From: Orbaceae bacterium ESL0721
Lineage (GTDB): Bacteria; Pseudomonadota; Gammaproteobacteria; Enterobacterales; Orbaceae
DNA length: 64,000 nucleotides
Direction of reading: 5' to 3'
NCBI GenBank assembly: GCA_029433365.1
Contig: JAQTHZ010000002.1
Span: 372,001 to 436,000, forward strand
The position numbers and the translations under genes are program-made. The notes under the pieces were generated by a model. That model was not told where the DNA came from, did no database searches, and worked only from the letters and a program-made list of their open reading frames with translations. Of the stretch, positions 38,320 through 48,891 are shown piece by piece; position 1 is the stretch's first letter, and the number at the start of each line of letters is the position of its first letter.

Positions 38320-39696
38320 TTACTCACACATCACTTTAATAGCTAAACCACCACGTGAAGTCTCTCGGTATTTAGCGTTCATATCTTTGCCAGTTTCGTA
38401 CATCGTTTCAATCACTTTATCTAGCGAAACTTTCGCACTGCTAGTACGGCGAAGTGCCATTCGACTAGCATTAATTGCTTTAACAGCAGAGATAGCATTT
38501 CTTTCAATACAGGGGACTTGTACCTGTCCACCAACGGGATCACAAGTGAGACCTAAATTATGTTCCATCGCAATTTCAGCGGCCATACAGACTTGGTTAG
38601 GATTGCCACCAAGTAGTTCAGTCAATCCAGCTGCTGCCATTGAACAGGCCACGCCAACTTCCCCTTGGCACCCCACCTCTGCACCAGAAATTGAAGCATT
38701 TTTTTGGTAGAGTTGACCAATTGCACCACAAGCAAGAAAGAAACGCAGACAGGTATCAGGTGTAATTGGATTAATAAATTTATCATAATAAGCCAATACA
38801 GCAGGAATAATACCACATGCACCATTTGTTGGGGCGGTCACTACGCGACCACCTGACGCATTCTCTTCACTTACCGCAAAAGCAAACATATTGACCCAGT
38901 CTAAAATAATCATTGGATCACTATGATCTTTATTGGCGGTTAGTTGTCGATAGAGTGAGTGAGCACGGCGTGGTACTTTTAGCGGACCTGGGAGTAAACC
39001 TTCGTTCTGCATCCCTTTTTTTATGCAATCGAGCATGATTTCGCCGACACGACTAAAATAGTGCTCAATTTCTGTATAACTATGCATCTGAAGCTCATTT
39101 TTAAGCATAACTGTTGAGATTGAAAGCATATTATCGTTGCAGTGCTTTAATAACTCTTCGGCTGATGAAAATGGATAAGGTAGATGAATTGTATTTGAAT
39201 CATCATTTCCAATTTCACTCTCATCAACAATTTTACCCCCACCAATGGAGAAATAAGTTTTTTGCAAAATGATCTTCCCATCACTTACCTCATCACTACT
39301 ATATGCGGTCAAACGCATACCATTCTCATGTTGAGGTAAAAATTCTGAATGGAAACATAAATTGTGTTCAGGACTAAAGTTGATCTCAAAACGTCCATTA
39401 AAAATAGATAAACGCCCTTTTTCCTCTATTTTTTTTATAAAAACAGGAATCATCTCAATATCAACAGTATCTGGTTTCTCACCTGCGAGCCCCATAATTA
39501 TGGCAATATCAGTATGGTGTCCTTTACCAGTTAAGGAGAGCGAACCATAAATATCAGCTACAACAGTTTTAACCGAACTCATCTGACCACTATTGATAAG
39601 CTCATCTATAAATAAATTTGCTGCACGCATTGGTCCAACGGTGTGGGAACTAGATGGACCAATACCAATTTTAAATATATCAAATACTGAACTCAT
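38320..39696 (-). CDS. sdaA: L-serine dehydratase (L-serine ammonia-lyase), single-chain iron-sulfur type
   Basis: Converts L-serine to pyruvate and ammonia using a [4Fe-4S] cluster. The 458-residue product has the N-terminal signature [19 protein letters not shown], the beta domain (about 1-160), and the alpha domain with cluster cysteines ([34 protein letters not shown]). sdaA, sdaB and tdcG are paralogues that cannot be separated by eye. The neighbours (ogt upstream, waaY-like downstream) do not help. Confidence 0.92.
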   Translation of the reverse strand: MSSVFDIFKIGIGPSSSHTVGPMRAANLFIDELINSGQMSSVKTVVADIYGSLSLTGKGHHTDIAIIMGLAGEKPDTVDIEMIPVFIKKIEEKGRLSIFNGRFEINFSPEHNLCFHSEFLPQHENGMRLTAYSSDEVSDGKIILQKTYFSIGGGKIVDESEIGNDDSNTIHLPYPFSSAEELLKHCNDNMLSISTVMLKNELQMHSYTEIEHYFSRVGEIMLDCIKKGMQNEGLLPGPLKVPRRAHSLYRQLTANKDHSDPMIILDWVNMFAFAVSEENASGGRVVTAPTNGACGIIPAVLAYYDKFINPITPDTCLRFFLACGAIGQLYQKNASISGAEVGCQGEVGVACSMAAAGLTELLGGNPNQVCMAAEIAMEHNLGLTCDPVGGQVQVPCIERNAISAVKAINASRMALRRTSSAKVSLDKVIETMYETGKDMNAKYRETSRGGLAIKVMCE

Positions 39697-39778
39697 TACT
39701 TCCTCTATTCTATGATTAGGTACTAATGGTTATATAGAGCATAATTTTCTAGTTAATTATGAGATTAAAAGGTCAAAT

Positions 39779-40369
39779 TTAATTACCGCTAATCACACAC
39801 TTTTTTTCATGCTCTAATAACCACTCTTTTCGCCACAATCCGCCCGCATATCCAGTCAATTTACCATTTGATCCGATAACACGATGACAAGGGATAATAA
39901 TACTAATAAGATTCATTCCATTAGCATTGGCAACTGCTCTTACCGCCTTAGGGTGATCAATATCAACTGCTTGATCTTTATAAGAGCGCGTTTTGCCATA
40001 TGGAATTGTCATCAATGCATTCCAAACTTTCTGCTGAAAAAAAGTCCCTTTAGTATCAAGCGCAATAGAAAATTGCCTACGTTCACCACTAAAATACTCT
40101 TTTAGCTCTTTTTCTGTCTGGATTAAGTGACGATTAATGATAGGCAGATTATCGTTATCCAGACCATCTGTGTCAATTAAAGTTGCATATTTTAATAGAT
40201 GTTTCAATTCGAGATCGAATTTTGGACTATCGATAAACTCTAAAAAGGAAAGCCCCCTATCTGTCGCTCCAGCATACATAACACCAATCGGAGTATCGAG
40301 TTGTTTGATATGAATAAGATCTTTATTTAAATTATTGGTAGATAAAAGAGATCGCTGTGTGAAATTCAT
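39779..40369 (-). CDS. ogt: Methylated-DNA-protein-cysteine methyltransferase Ogt
   Basis: Repairs O6-alkylguanine and O4-alkylthymine by irreversible transfer of the alkyl group to its own cysteine. The 196-residue product has the active site PCHRV with Cys161, the RAVANANGMN arginine-finger/recognition block and the end motif GYAGGLWRKEWLLEHE. The N-terminal domain lacks the Ada zinc site, fitting Ogt. It is monocistronic by spacing (82 bases before sdaA). Confidence 0.92.
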   Translation of the reverse strand: MNFTQRSLLSTNNLNKDLIHIKQLDTPIGVMYAGATDRGLSFLEFIDSPKFDLELKHLLKYATLIDTDGLDNDNLPIINRHLIQTEKELKEYFSGERRQFSIALDTKGTFFQQKVWNALMTIPYGKTRSYKDQAVDIDHPKAVRAVANANGMNLISIIIPCHRVIGSNGKLTGYAGGLWRKEWLLEHEKKCVISGN

Positions 40370-40741
40370 AACTCACCTTGAGATGTTGGATTGAGCAATA
40401 CTATAGAGATTTTCCAACTAATCAACAACCTAATTAACCATTATTTTATCCACTTTATAATCACCTAATATATAAAATTGTTTTAATTTAAGTATCCATT
40501 AGGAGTTCTAAAATTTACTAATAACTGTCATCAAATTTTATTCACAAATCCATCATCTTTATAAAAGATCCGAATATATATCTTTTAATAGATCACCTTA
40601 GTTAACAATAAAAATAGCATCAAAATTGCTTTAGTGTTCGCACTTGGGCTGTTAAACTACGCCTATTTTTTATCAAATTTATTTCAACCCTATTCGTTAG
40701 ATTTTTATAACGATAAAAACTTGAATATATCAGGATTGATT
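40370..40741 (+). other. ogt-proS divergent region
   Basis: The 372-bp gap between divergent ogt and proS is AT-rich with no convincing gene. It holds an inverted repeat TAAAAGAT/ATCTTTTA (40562-40569, 40580-40587). Although the proS frame stays open upstream to 40634, family comparison places its start at 40742, so this is leader or promoter sequence. Confidence 0.5.
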
Positions 40742-42454
40742 ATGCGAACCAGTAAATATCTTCTGTCAACACTTAAAGAGACACCAGCAGATGCTGAAGT
40801 GATAAGCCACCAATTAATGCTTCGTGCCGGTATGATTCGAAAAGTAGCCTCTGGACTCTATACTTGGTTACCTACCGGTTATCGTGTTTTGAAAAAAGTA
40901 GAAAATATTGTACGTGAAGAGATGAATAGAGCCGGCGCAATTGAGCTCTTAATGCCAGTAGTACAACCAGCTGATCTATGGCAAGAGAGTGGACGTTGGG
41001 AGAAGTATGGACCAGAGCTCTTACGCATTAAAGATCGTGGCGCACGTGATTTTGTTTTAGGGCCGACTCATGAAGAGGTGATAACTGATCTAATACGTAA
41101 TGAAGTGAGTTCATATAAACAGTTACCTATTAATCTTTACCAAATTCAGACTAAATTTCGTGATGAGGTACGTCCCCGTTTTGGTGTAATGCGTTCACGT
41201 GAATTTATCATGAAAGATGGATACTCATTCCATACCAGCCAATCATCTTTACAAGAGACCTATGATGCAATGTATCAAGCGTACAGTGCAATTTTTACCC
41301 GTATCGGGCTTGATTTTAGAGCTGTGCGTGCTGATACCGGATCAATTGGTGGTAGTTCATCCCATGAGTTCCAAGTGTTAGCATCAAGTGGTGAAGATGA
41401 TATTGTGTTTTCAACTGACTCTGATTACGCCGCTAATATTGAGATGGCACAAGCAGAGGCACCAACCAAAGTGCGTGCAGAACCAAGTAAGGCAATGGAA
41501 CTTATTGATACACCGAATGCTAAAACGATCAATGAATTAGTTGCTCAATTCAATCTACCTATCGAGCAGACGGTCAAAACACTAATAGTTAAGGCCGATA
41601 AAAATAGTGGACATAAATTAGTTGCGCTAATAGTGCGTGGTGATCACACATTAAATGAGGTAAAAGCAGAGAAAATCGATATTGTTGCTTCCCCTTTAGA
41701 GTTTGCCAGTGAGGAGGAGATCCGAGCGGCAATTGGTGCTGGTCCGGGTTCATTAGGACCGATTAACCTATCCTTACCGCTTATTATCGACCGCGATGTT
41801 GCTGTGATGAGTGATTTTAGTGCCGGAGCAAATATTGATCATAAACACTACTTTAATATCAATTGGGATCGTGATGTTGCATTACCTTTGGTTGCAGATA
41901 TTCGAAATGTGGTCGAAGGGGATATTAGCCCTGATGGTAAAGGTACACTATTAATTAAACGAGGTATTGAGGTAGGGCATATCTTCCAGCTAGGGACTAA
42001 ATACTCAGAAGCATTAAAAGCGACAGTGCAGGGTGAAGATGGTCAAAATCATATTATGCTGATGGGCTGCTATGGTATTGGTGTAACTCGAGTGGTAGCC
42101 GCTGCAATTGAGCAGTGCCATGATGAGCGCGGTATTATCTGGCCTGATGCTATTGCACCATTTAGTGTTGTCATCATACCGATGAATATGTATAAATCAG
42201 AATCTGTAAAAGCAACGGCAGAAAAACTTTATACCGATCTGCAAGCAGCTGGCATTGAAGTGCTATTTGATGATCGAAAAGAGCGCCCAGGTGTCATGTT
42301 TGCCGATGCTGAATTAATTGGTATTCCACATATGATTGTTATTGGTGAACGTAATCTAGCTAATGGTGAAGTGGAATATAAACATCGTGCTGATGAGAAT
42401 AAACAGATGGTTAAACTTGATGAGATCATAAATTTTATTAAAAATCGCAAATAA
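40742..42454 (+). CDS. proS: Prolyl-tRNA synthetase
   Basis: Class II aminoacyl-tRNA synthetase. The 570-residue product has class II motifs ([59 protein letters not shown]), the bacterial INS editing domain (about 225-395) and a C-terminal anticodon domain. Length is close to that of E. coli (572). The start matches the family ([29 protein letters not shown]) and follows AGGA; the 36 in-frame residues upstream are not conserved. Confidence 0.96.
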   Translation: MRTSKYLLSTLKETPADAEVISHQLMLRAGMIRKVASGLYTWLPTGYRVLKKVENIVREEMNRAGAIELLMPVVQPADLWQESGRWEKYGPELLRIKDRGARDFVLGPTHEEVITDLIRNEVSSYKQLPINLYQIQTKFRDEVRPRFGVMRSREFIMKDGYSFHTSQSSLQETYDAMYQAYSAIFTRIGLDFRAVRADTGSIGGSSSHEFQVLASSGEDDIVFSTDSDYAANIEMAQAEAPTKVRAEPSKAMELIDTPNAKTINELVAQFNLPIEQTVKTLIVKADKNSGHKLVALIVRGDHTLNEVKAEKIDIVASPLEFASEEEIRAAIGAGPGSLGPINLSLPLIIDRDVAVMSDFSAGANIDHKHYFNINWDRDVALPLVADIRNVVEGDISPDGKGTLLIKRGIEVGHIFQLGTKYSEALKATVQGEDGQNHIMLMGCYGIGVTRVVAAAIEQCHDERGIIWPDAIAPFSVVIIPMNMYKSESVKATAEKLYTDLQAAGIEVLFDDRKERPGVMFADAELIGIPHMIVIGERNLANGEVEYKHRADENKQMVKLDEIINFIKNRK

Positions 42455-42503
42455 TCATGTAGAATTGAGGCTAATCATCAAAATTTTAGTGGGTAACGCT
42501 AAT

Positions 42504-43970
42504 ATGTTTAAAAAAACAGTCGCTTGTCTACTCTCTCTATCGATGCTATCAACGTTGACAATGCCTACTTTATGGCAACAAGCTGCAGCAGATAATATTA
42601 AACTGCCAGATATTGGCACTGTGGCAGCATCAACATTAACTATTGGTCAAGAGATGGAGATGGGTGACTATTATATGCGCATGTTGCGTAGTAGTACCCC
42701 TATTGTTAATGATCCTGTTTTGAATCAATATATTAATGATCTTGGAAAAAGATTAGTCTCTAAAGCAGACTCGGTTCAGACATCCTTTCATTTCTATATT
42801 ATGCGCAGCGATGTCTTAAATGCGTTTGCCTTTTTCGGCGGCAATGTTGTTGTCCACTCGCGATTAATTTTGGATACCGATAATGAGAGCCAATTAGCAT
42901 CGGTGCTTGCTCATGAAATTGGTCATGTGACCCAAAGGCATCTTGCTCGAGCAATGGAGAGTCAAAATCGTAGTAGCCCCTACGTTTGGGGTGCAACATT
43001 AGGGTCTATTTTACTTGCACTTGCCAATCCTAATGTGGGTATGGCTGCCATCACTAGTACTTTGGCTGGTTCGGCACAAAATATGATCAGCTTTACTCAA
43101 AATAATGAGCAAGAAGCTGATCGCGTTGGTCTAAAAACGTTAGTCAAAGCTGGCTTTGACCCTAATGCATCATCAGAGTTTTTACAAAAATTGGCGGATC
43201 AGACCCGTTACATGAGCAAACCACCAGAAATTTTATTGACTCATCCACTCCCTGACAGCCGTTTAGCTGATATGCGAAATTTAAGTATGCAGTACGGAAA
43301 AAAAAGTGTGCCATCATCACTTAACTACTATTTAGCAAAAGCACGGTTAGCAGTTTTAGTGAGTCGTAATAAAAATATGGCAACCTTGCTCTTCGAAGAT
43401 TACCAAAAGTTAGATAATCAGGAGAGTAGAACAGCAATTATTTACGGAAGTGCACTAGAATATCATAATAGTAATGAGAATCGAAAAGCAAAACAGATAT
43501 TAAATCAGTTGCTTGAAAACGATCCAAATAATATCTGGTATATTGATCTTATGACCGATATCGATTTAGATCTTAATAATACCGTTGAAGCGATTAAACG
43601 TTTAGAGGCAGCATTAAAACGAAATCCTGATAGCACCGCACTACAGCTAAATTTAGCAAATGCTTATATTAAAAATGGAGATTATCAACAAGCGGTAAGT
43701 CTATTACATCGTTATACCTATGAAAATAACGAAGATATGAATGGGTGGGATCTCTTAACAACTGCATATGGTGGTTTACGTGCCCGAGCACAAGAGATGT
43801 CGGCAAGAGCAGAAGTTATTGCGCTACAAGGTGATTTTTCACAAGCTATTTTGCTGCTTAATAATGCCCGTAATCAGACTCAAGGCAATAAGATATTACT
43901 TTCTCGTATTGATGCACGCATAACACAATTAGCTCAGTTACAAAAACGATTTGCCAAATATCGTCGCTAA
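42504..43970 (+). CDS. bepA: Periplasmic metalloprotease/chaperone BepA (YfgC)
   Basis: Helps LptD assemble and degrades stalled outer-membrane proteins. The 488-residue product has a signal peptide, an M48 zinc-protease domain with HEIGH (His137-His141), a regulatory loop, and C-terminal TPR repeats (about 310-480). E. coli BepA has 487 residues and His136, an almost exact match. I used the ATG at 42504, seven bases after GGGTAA; an upstream start at 42465 is less likely. Confidence 0.94.
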   Translation: MFKKTVACLLSLSMLSTLTMPTLWQQAAADNIKLPDIGTVAASTLTIGQEMEMGDYYMRMLRSSTPIVNDPVLNQYINDLGKRLVSKADSVQTSFHFYIMRSDVLNAFAFFGGNVVVHSRLILDTDNESQLASVLAHEIGHVTQRHLARAMESQNRSSPYVWGATLGSILLALANPNVGMAAITSTLAGSAQNMISFTQNNEQEADRVGLKTLVKAGFDPNASSEFLQKLADQTRYMSKPPEILLTHPLPDSRLADMRNLSMQYGKKSVPSSLNYYLAKARLAVLVSRNKNMATLLFEDYQKLDNQESRTAIIYGSALEYHNSNENRKAKQILNQLLENDPNNIWYIDLMTDIDLDLNNTVEAIKRLEAALKRNPDSTALQLNLANAYIKNGDYQQAVSLLHRYTYENNEDMNGWDLLTTAYGGLRARAQEMSARAEVIALQGDFSQAILLLNNARNQTQGNKILLSRIDARITQLAQLQKRFAKYRR

Positions 43971-43974
43971 TTGG

Positions 43975-44022
43975 CTGTATACTTAATTCACGGTATACCT
44001 AATTAACTGTATACCTAATTAA
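43975..44022. repeat. Tandem array, 16-bp unit x 3
   Basis: Three copies of a CTGTATACCTAATTAA-type unit (43975-43990, 43991-44006, 44007-44022) with one to two changes in the first two. It starts 4 bases after the bepA stop. Confidence 0.9.
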
Positions 44023-44101
44023 CTACATATTGCCAGTCAAACTGAATGGCATTAATTACCATAATGGATAATTTATAACAAAAATAATTTAAGGAAGAGG
44101 T

Positions 44102-44818
44102 ATGATTCTTGGTCCCATCATTAATGGCTCCGCTATAATAATTGGCGGTTTATTAGGTGCAGCATTTGGGCACATTATCCCCGCACGTGTTCGCCAAGCT
44201 CTACCAATGACATTTGGTTGTGCTTCACTTGGTATTGGTATCGCTTTAATTATGAAAGTTCATACCATTCCAGCCGTTGTATTGGCACTGTTATTAGGCT
44301 CTTTAATTGGTGAAATTTTGCAAGTTGAGAGGGGGATAGAGAAACTCTCCCTAAAATTACGTGCATTTGTTGATAAACCGCAATCTAATCGTTCTATTAT
44401 TACCTCGCATGAAGATTTTATTGAGAAATATGTTGCATTAGTTGTCCTATTTTGTGCAAGTGGAATGGGTATTTTTGGCGCATTAACGGAGGGGATGTCG
44501 GGTGATCCTTCGCTATTAATTGCTAAAGCATTTTTGGATCTATTTACAGCCGCTATATTTGCAATTACATTAGGTTACTCAGTAGCCATGATAGCCGTAC
44601 CACAATTTGTAATTCAAACAGTACTCTTTTTTATGGCAACATTAATTCAACCAATAATTACGCCTGCGATGTTTAGTGATTTTTCTGCTTGTGGTGGCAT
44701 GATTATGTTAGCAACAGGATTTAGAATTTGTGGTATTAAACCGTTTCCGGTGGCTAATATGCTGATGGGATTAATATTAGTTATGCCAATCTCAGCAATG
44801 TGGAGTATCTTTTTCTAA
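44102..44818 (+). CDS. yqgA: DUF554 membrane protein YqgA
   Basis: A 238-residue membrane protein with about seven hydrophobic segments, of the DUF554 family. It begins GPIINGSAIIIGGLLGA and ends with the ATGFRICGIKPFPVANMLMGL block found in E. coli YqgA. Function is unknown. AAGGAAGAGG precedes the start. A strong terminator follows. Confidence 0.85.
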   Translation: MILGPIINGSAIIIGGLLGAAFGHIIPARVRQALPMTFGCASLGIGIALIMKVHTIPAVVLALLLGSLIGEILQVERGIEKLSLKLRAFVDKPQSNRSIITSHEDFIEKYVALVVLFCASGMGIFGALTEGMSGDPSLLIAKAFLDLFTAAIFAITLGYSVAMIAVPQFVIQTVLFFMATLIQPIITPAMFSDFSACGGMIMLATGFRICGIKPFPVANMLMGLILVMPISAMWSIFF

Positions 44819-44824
44819 TTATCA

Positions 44825-44860
44825 CACTTATAGGGCAATAACCCTATAAGTGATTTTTAA
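44825..44860. terminator. Terminator after yqgA, possibly bidirectional
   Basis: CACTTATAGGG (44825-44835) and CCCTATAAGTG (44842-44852) form a perfect 11-bp stem, followed by ATTTTTAA. A converging gene ends at 44880. Confidence 0.88.
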
Positions 44861-44879
44861 TACTGTTAACTAATCTCAA

Positions 44880-45551
44880 CTATTTAAGATGTTCAACATT
44901 ATTGAAATATTTTACTGCAAATTTCCCTTCGCTATGTTTATTCTCTTGTTGGTAATTTACGACACTGATACTGGTATTTAACATCCGTGGGAAGTAACTT
45001 TCATCTCGATGTTTATGCCAATCACCGCCTGTTAAGACGCAAAGTAGCAGGCGTAATACGGTTCCGTGTGATACGACTAAAATATCACCTCTATCATTAG
45101 CGGCATTATCAACGATCGTCTTCAGTGCTTTTTCTAAACGCTTTAATACTGTTGCATAGTCTTCACCTTTATTAACAGAAGCATCAAAATGGGCAGGATC
45201 GGTTAAAAAGGTAATAAACTCTGGGAATTCTGCTTTAAGTTTAGCCGTATTTTGCCCTTCCCAAATACCAAAATCCATTTCCGATAGCCCTTCAAGTTCA
45301 TATTTTGGAATAGTGACACCACTGTGAGTAAGATCATTCTCATCAACAATATAGTTACGGGTCTCAATCGCGCGTTGCAAAGTACTAGAGTAAGCCTGCA
45401 TAAAAGGGATATTTTTTAGATGCTTACCTGTGACTTTAGCACCTAAAACACCATCATTAGTCAGGGGTGAATTTTGTGAACCTTGCATCTGATCTTTGAT
45501 ATTCCATTCGGTTTGTCCATGTCTGACTAGGTATAAATTAATATTTTTCAT
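44880..45551 (-). CDS. Histidine phosphatase family protein (phosphoglycerate-mutase-like)
   Basis: A 223-residue member of the histidine phosphatase superfamily. The catalytic LVRHGQTEWN motif is at the N terminus (phospho-histidine at residue 11), with LEGLSEMDFGIWEGQ and the second active-site histidine in VVSHGTVLRLLL. The substrate cannot be read; a GpmB-like or sugar-phosphate phosphatase is possible. It lies 18 bases downstream of rluC on the same strand and is probably co-transcribed with it. Confidence 0.82.
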   Translation of the reverse strand: MKNINLYLVRHGQTEWNIKDQMQGSQNSPLTNDGVLGAKVTGKHLKNIPFMQAYSSTLQRAIETRNYIVDENDLTHSGVTIPKYELEGLSEMDFGIWEGQNTAKLKAEFPEFITFLTDPAHFDASVNKGEDYATVLKRLEKALKTIVDNAANDRGDILVVSHGTVLRLLLCVLTGGDWHKHRDESYFPRMLNTSISVVNYQQENKHSEGKFAVKYFNNVEHLK

Positions 45552-45569
45552 TGAGTATTTGACCTCATA

Positions 45570-46553
45570 TTATGGGTGTTGATATTTATCAGAGCGTAAC
45601 TGTGTAAGACAGGTTTGTAATACATCATCTAAGGGTGCATGTAACAGCATCTCTTGTTCGGTTTTAGGATGGATAAATTTAACATTTGCTGCATGTAAAA
45701 AGAGGCGATTTAAACCAGTTGCAGTAAGTTGATTATCAAACTCTTTTTCGCCATAACGATCATCAAAAGCGATAGGGTGTGTAGTATATTGGGTATGTAC
45801 ACGAATTTGGTGTGTACGACCAGTAATAGGGCTTGCTTTAATTAGCGTTGCAAATCCAAATCGCTCTTCTACTTTAAATCGGGTTTCTGAGGGTTTGCCC
45901 TCTTGATTTACTTTAACAATTCGTTCGCCACTAGCTAGCACATTTTTCAAAAGTGGTGCTGCAACCACTTTACATGAAGAGGGGAAATCACCTTTTACTA
46001 AAGCTAGATACTCTTTACGCATCGTCTTTAAACGTAGCTGCTCATGCAGTGATTTTAGTGCAGATCGCTTTTTAGCAATTAATAAGATCCCTGAAGTTTC
46101 GCGATCGATTCGGTGTACTAACTCTAAAAATTTTGCTTCAGGCCTAAGCGCTCTTAACCCTTCAATAACACCAAAACTGAGACCACTACCTCCATGAACT
46201 GCAATTCCTGATGGTTTATTAATTGCTATGATTAGATCATCTTCATAAATAATGGTTGATTCTAACTGTACCACTTTTCTTAGTTTGGGGGAGATATTTA
46301 CAGCTTTTTTTTCTGCGGTTCTAACAGGGGGAATACGGACGATATCGCCAATTTGCAGCTTATATTCTGGTTTTACCCGTTTTTTATTTATTCTTACCTC
46401 ACCTTTACGTAAAATACGATAAACAAGGCTTTTTGGTACACCTTTTAGATAAGTAATTAAAAAATTATCAATGCGTTGTGTAGCATTTTCCTCAGAAATA
46501 GTGACAAATGAGATCAAAGATTGGGTATTACCTGTAGAAGTTTGATGATCCAT
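45570..46553 (-). CDS. rluC: 23S rRNA pseudouridine synthase RluC
   Basis: Makes pseudouridine at 955, 2504 and 2580 of 23S rRNA in E. coli. The 327-residue product has an S4 RNA-binding domain (about 25-85: QRIDNFLITYLKGVPKSLVYRILRKGEVRIN) and the catalytic HRIDRETSG block with Asp150. The C-terminal GRTHQIRVHTQY block is also present. RluD is a paralogue, but the sequence near the active site (ELVHRIDRETSGILLIAKKRSAL) is RluC-like. Confidence 0.92.
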   Translation of the reverse strand: MDHQTSTGNTQSLISFVTISEENATQRIDNFLITYLKGVPKSLVYRILRKGEVRINKKRVKPEYKLQIGDIVRIPPVRTAEKKAVNISPKLRKVVQLESTIIYEDDLIIAINKPSGIAVHGGSGLSFGVIEGLRALRPEAKFLELVHRIDRETSGILLIAKKRSALKSLHEQLRLKTMRKEYLALVKGDFPSSCKVVAAPLLKNVLASGERIVKVNQEGKPSETRFKVEERFGFATLIKASPITGRTHQIRVHTQYTTHPIAFDDRYGEKEFDNQLTATGLNRLFLHAANVKFIHPKTEQEMLLHAPLDDVLQTCLTQLRSDKYQHP

Positions 46554-46752
46554 AATGTTTAGATAATTAATCTACCCTTAATAAGTAAAATTCGTTTACA
46601 TTATGCAAAAATAAATTACACTACATCTTGTTATAAAATTGTTACTATTTTAATGTTGATTTTACAATTCTGACGCTAAAATGTAGGGTAATTGCTTTCA
46701 GCTATAAAAAAAGAGGTTATGATTATAGCGGAATATTAAGGAAGAAAATAGT

Positions 46753-47286
46753 ATGTTATCACTGCTTAACCAGTACTCACAACAAAGAACGACTTGGTTT
46801 TTACTTTTTTTATCTACTTTAATTCTTGAGTTTACCGCGTTATATTTCCAACATGGTTTAGGGCTTGCACCCTGCACACTCTGTATCTATCAACGATGTG
46901 CCATATTTGGTATTATGATTGCAAGTTTAATCGCATTAATTACGCCACAAAATCTCTTTTTTAGGTTGATTGCCATTTTTCTCTGGTTATTTTCAGCTTT
47001 CAAAGGGTTTCAATTGGCTCTATTTCATGCCCATTTACAGTTTGAACCTAATCTCATTGATACCTGTTCTATCAATGTGCAGTTCCCATCTTGGTTACCG
47101 TTAAACACTCTTTTTCCAAGTCTATTTAATGCTTACGGTTTTTGTGCCGAGAAGATCTGGACATTTTTAACTATAGAGATGTCACAGTGGATGATCATCA
47201 TTTTTATTGGTTATTTCATAGTTGGTCTATTCGTGCTCATAGCGCAACTTTTTGCACCTCGTAAAAAATCGATCTGGAGTAATTAA
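46753..47286 (+). CDS. dsbB: Disulfide bond formation protein DsbB
   Basis: Inner-membrane protein that reoxidises DsbA and passes electrons to quinone. The 177-residue product has four membrane helices, the first redox pair Cys41-Thr-Leu-Cys44 (normal DsbB has CxxC here) and the second pair Cys105/Cys131 in the second periplasmic loop. The extra cysteine after the CTLC pair (YQRC, residue 49) also occurs in E. coli. AAGGAAG precedes the start. dsbA is not in the window. Confidence 0.93.
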   Translation: MLSLLNQYSQQRTTWFLLFLSTLILEFTALYFQHGLGLAPCTLCIYQRCAIFGIMIASLIALITPQNLFFRLIAIFLWLFSAFKGFQLALFHAHLQFEPNLIDTCSINVQFPSWLPLNTLFPSLFNAYGFCAEKIWTFLTIEMSQWMIIIFIGYFIVGLFVLIAQLFAPRKKSIWSN

Positions 47287-47362
47287 ATCCGCTATTTATC
47301 ATGCTGGGCAATTTTGTTATGATGTGCCGTAATTTATATTGCCCAACCACGTAAGTAAAATC

Positions 47363-48019
47363 ATGCTTTTAGAGTATAACCCGCCAACTGATCCTTGGTT
47401 ATCCATCCTATATCAAGACGACCATATTGTCGTTGTCAACAAACAGCCTGGTCTACTATCTGTTTCCGGCAATAAGCCTGAATTTATCGATAGTATTATT
47501 CACCGTTTACAGCAGAAATATAGTTATGTTGAATCAGTCCATCGGTTAGATATGGCAACCAGTGGCATTATGGTCGCAGCGTTATCTAAACTGGCTGACC
47601 GTGAAATTAAGCGTCAATTTCGCGAACGTATTCCTAAAAAAGAGTATGTGGCGGTTGTTTGGGGGCATCTAGAACAGGATGTTGGATCGGTTGATCTACC
47701 TCTTATCTGTGATTGGCCTAATCGGCCTCGGCAGATGGTCGATTTAGTAAATGGCAAACCTGCATTAACCCACTATCAAGTGTTGGCGCGCAATAGTGAT
47801 AATACGACACGGGTAAAGCTACTTCCATTTACTGGTCGCTCACATCAACTTCGTCTGCATATGCAGGCACTCGGTCACCCTATTTTAGGTGATAAATTTT
47901 ATGCCAACCCTAAAGCATTTGCGATGTCAAAACGGCTTTTATTACATGCAGAGCTACTCACTATTAATCACCCTAAAACAGGTGAGAGCATCACATTTAC
48001 TTGTGAACCTGATTTTTAA
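47363..48019 (+). CDS. rluA: Dual-specificity pseudouridine synthase RluA
   Basis: Forms pseudouridine at 23S rRNA 746 and tRNA position 32. The 218-residue product lacks an S4 domain and carries SVHRLDMATSGIMV with Asp63 (E. coli Asp64), DLPLICDWPNRPRQ and TGRSHQLRLHMQALGHPILGD. The ATG at 47363 matches the E. coli start (YNPPxxPW shortly after); a TTG at 47339 is rejected. Confidence 0.94.
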   Translation: MLLEYNPPTDPWLSILYQDDHIVVVNKQPGLLSVSGNKPEFIDSIIHRLQQKYSYVESVHRLDMATSGIMVAALSKLADREIKRQFRERIPKKEYVAVVWGHLEQDVGSVDLPLICDWPNRPRQMVDLVNGKPALTHYQVLARNSDNTTRVKLLPFTGRSHQLRLHMQALGHPILGDKFYANPKAFAMSKRLLLHAELLTINHPKTGESITFTCEPDF

Positions 48020-48030
48020 GCTGTCTAATA

Positions 48031-48060
48031 AAGTTAATATAAGTTAAAAAAAGTTAAGAG
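48031..48060. repeat. Tandem array, 10-bp unit x 3
   Basis: AAGTTAATAT, AAGTTAAAAA and AAGTTAAGAG lie head to tail between rluA and rdgB. Confidence 0.75.
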
Positions 48061-48108
48061 AAGCGGAATACTATTTTTATAAACAGTGAATTAATGAGGC
48101 CATTTAAG

Positions 48109-48717
48109 ATGCAAAATCGGGAAAAAGTGAATATTGAGACAGTTGTACTAGCAACCAATAATCAAGGTAAAGTGAATGAGCTGCAAAATTTGTTGGCAAA
48201 TGCAGGTTTTTCAATTGTGCCCCAAAGTCAATTTAATGTTCCTGATGCCGATGAGACCGGTCTAACATTTATCGAAAATGCGATTTTAAAAGCAAGACAT
48301 ACCGCTAAATTGACCGGTATGCCAACTATTGCAGATGACTCTGGTTTAGCCGTTGATGCATTAGGGGGCGCTCCAGGTATCTACTCAGCCCGTTATGCAG
48401 GTAAGCATGGTGATGATAGCGCTAATAATCAAAAGTTATTAGATGCATTAGCTGGCGTGCCAGATAGTGAACGTACTGCTTACTTCTATTGTGCTTTAGT
48501 CTTTATGCGTCATGCATTTGATCCCACGCCAATTGTCTGTTTAGGAAAATGGGATGGGCGTATTTTGCACGAAGAGTCCGGCACAGGTGGTTTTGGTTAT
48601 GATCCGCTTTTCTATGTTCCAACATTGGGATGTAGTGCAGCAGAACTAACGCGAGAGCAGAAAAGCCAGATTTCACACCGTGGGCAGGCGCTTAAACAAT
48701 TAATAGCACAGTTGTAG
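48109..48717 (+). CDS. rdgB: dITP/XTP pyrophosphatase RdgB
   Basis: Removes non-canonical purine triphosphates (dITP, XTP) from the nucleotide pool. The 202-residue product has the family start [14 protein letters not shown], the catalytic [25 protein letters not shown] block, GFGYDPLF and the end [11 protein letters not shown] prefer the ATG at 48109, nine bases after AGG, over an in-frame ATG at 48094. In E. coli hemW follows directly; here an unknown gene lies between. Confidence 0.93.
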   Translation: MQNREKVNIETVVLATNNQGKVNELQNLLANAGFSIVPQSQFNVPDADETGLTFIENAILKARHTAKLTGMPTIADDSGLAVDALGGAPGIYSARYAGKHGDDSANNQKLLDALAGVPDSERTAYFYCALVFMRHAFDPTPIVCLGKWDGRILHEESGTGGFGYDPLFYVPTLGCSAAELTREQKSQISHRGQALKQLIAQL

Positions 48718-48830
48718 ATCATTGCTATTAAAAAATGTTGTGCGAAAGTGGGATTATCTCTTTTTCAATTAAACAGGTTATTGTCTATTTTTCTTAACAT
48801 AGTATAATTTTTCGCCTTTGCTCTTAGTTA

Positions 48831-48857
48831 TATAGATAATATAGGTAATATAGTTAA
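48831..48857. repeat. Tandem array, 9-bp unit x 3
   Basis: TATAGATAA, TATAGGTAA and TATAGTTAA lie head to tail just before the unknown membrane protein gene. Confidence 0.75.
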
Positions 48858-48891
48858 GAAAAATATAAACAATAAAAAAAGGAGATAAAGT

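Noticed and set aside
40562-40587. T-box or other riboswitch before proS
   Set aside because: Only a simple AT-rich 8-bp hairpin is present, without T-box conserved elements, and T-boxes are not expected in gammaproteobacteria.
40634-40741. In-frame N-terminal extension of proS
   Set aside because: The 36 extra residues are not part of the ProS family, and the ATG at 40742 has a ribosome binding site and the conserved start.
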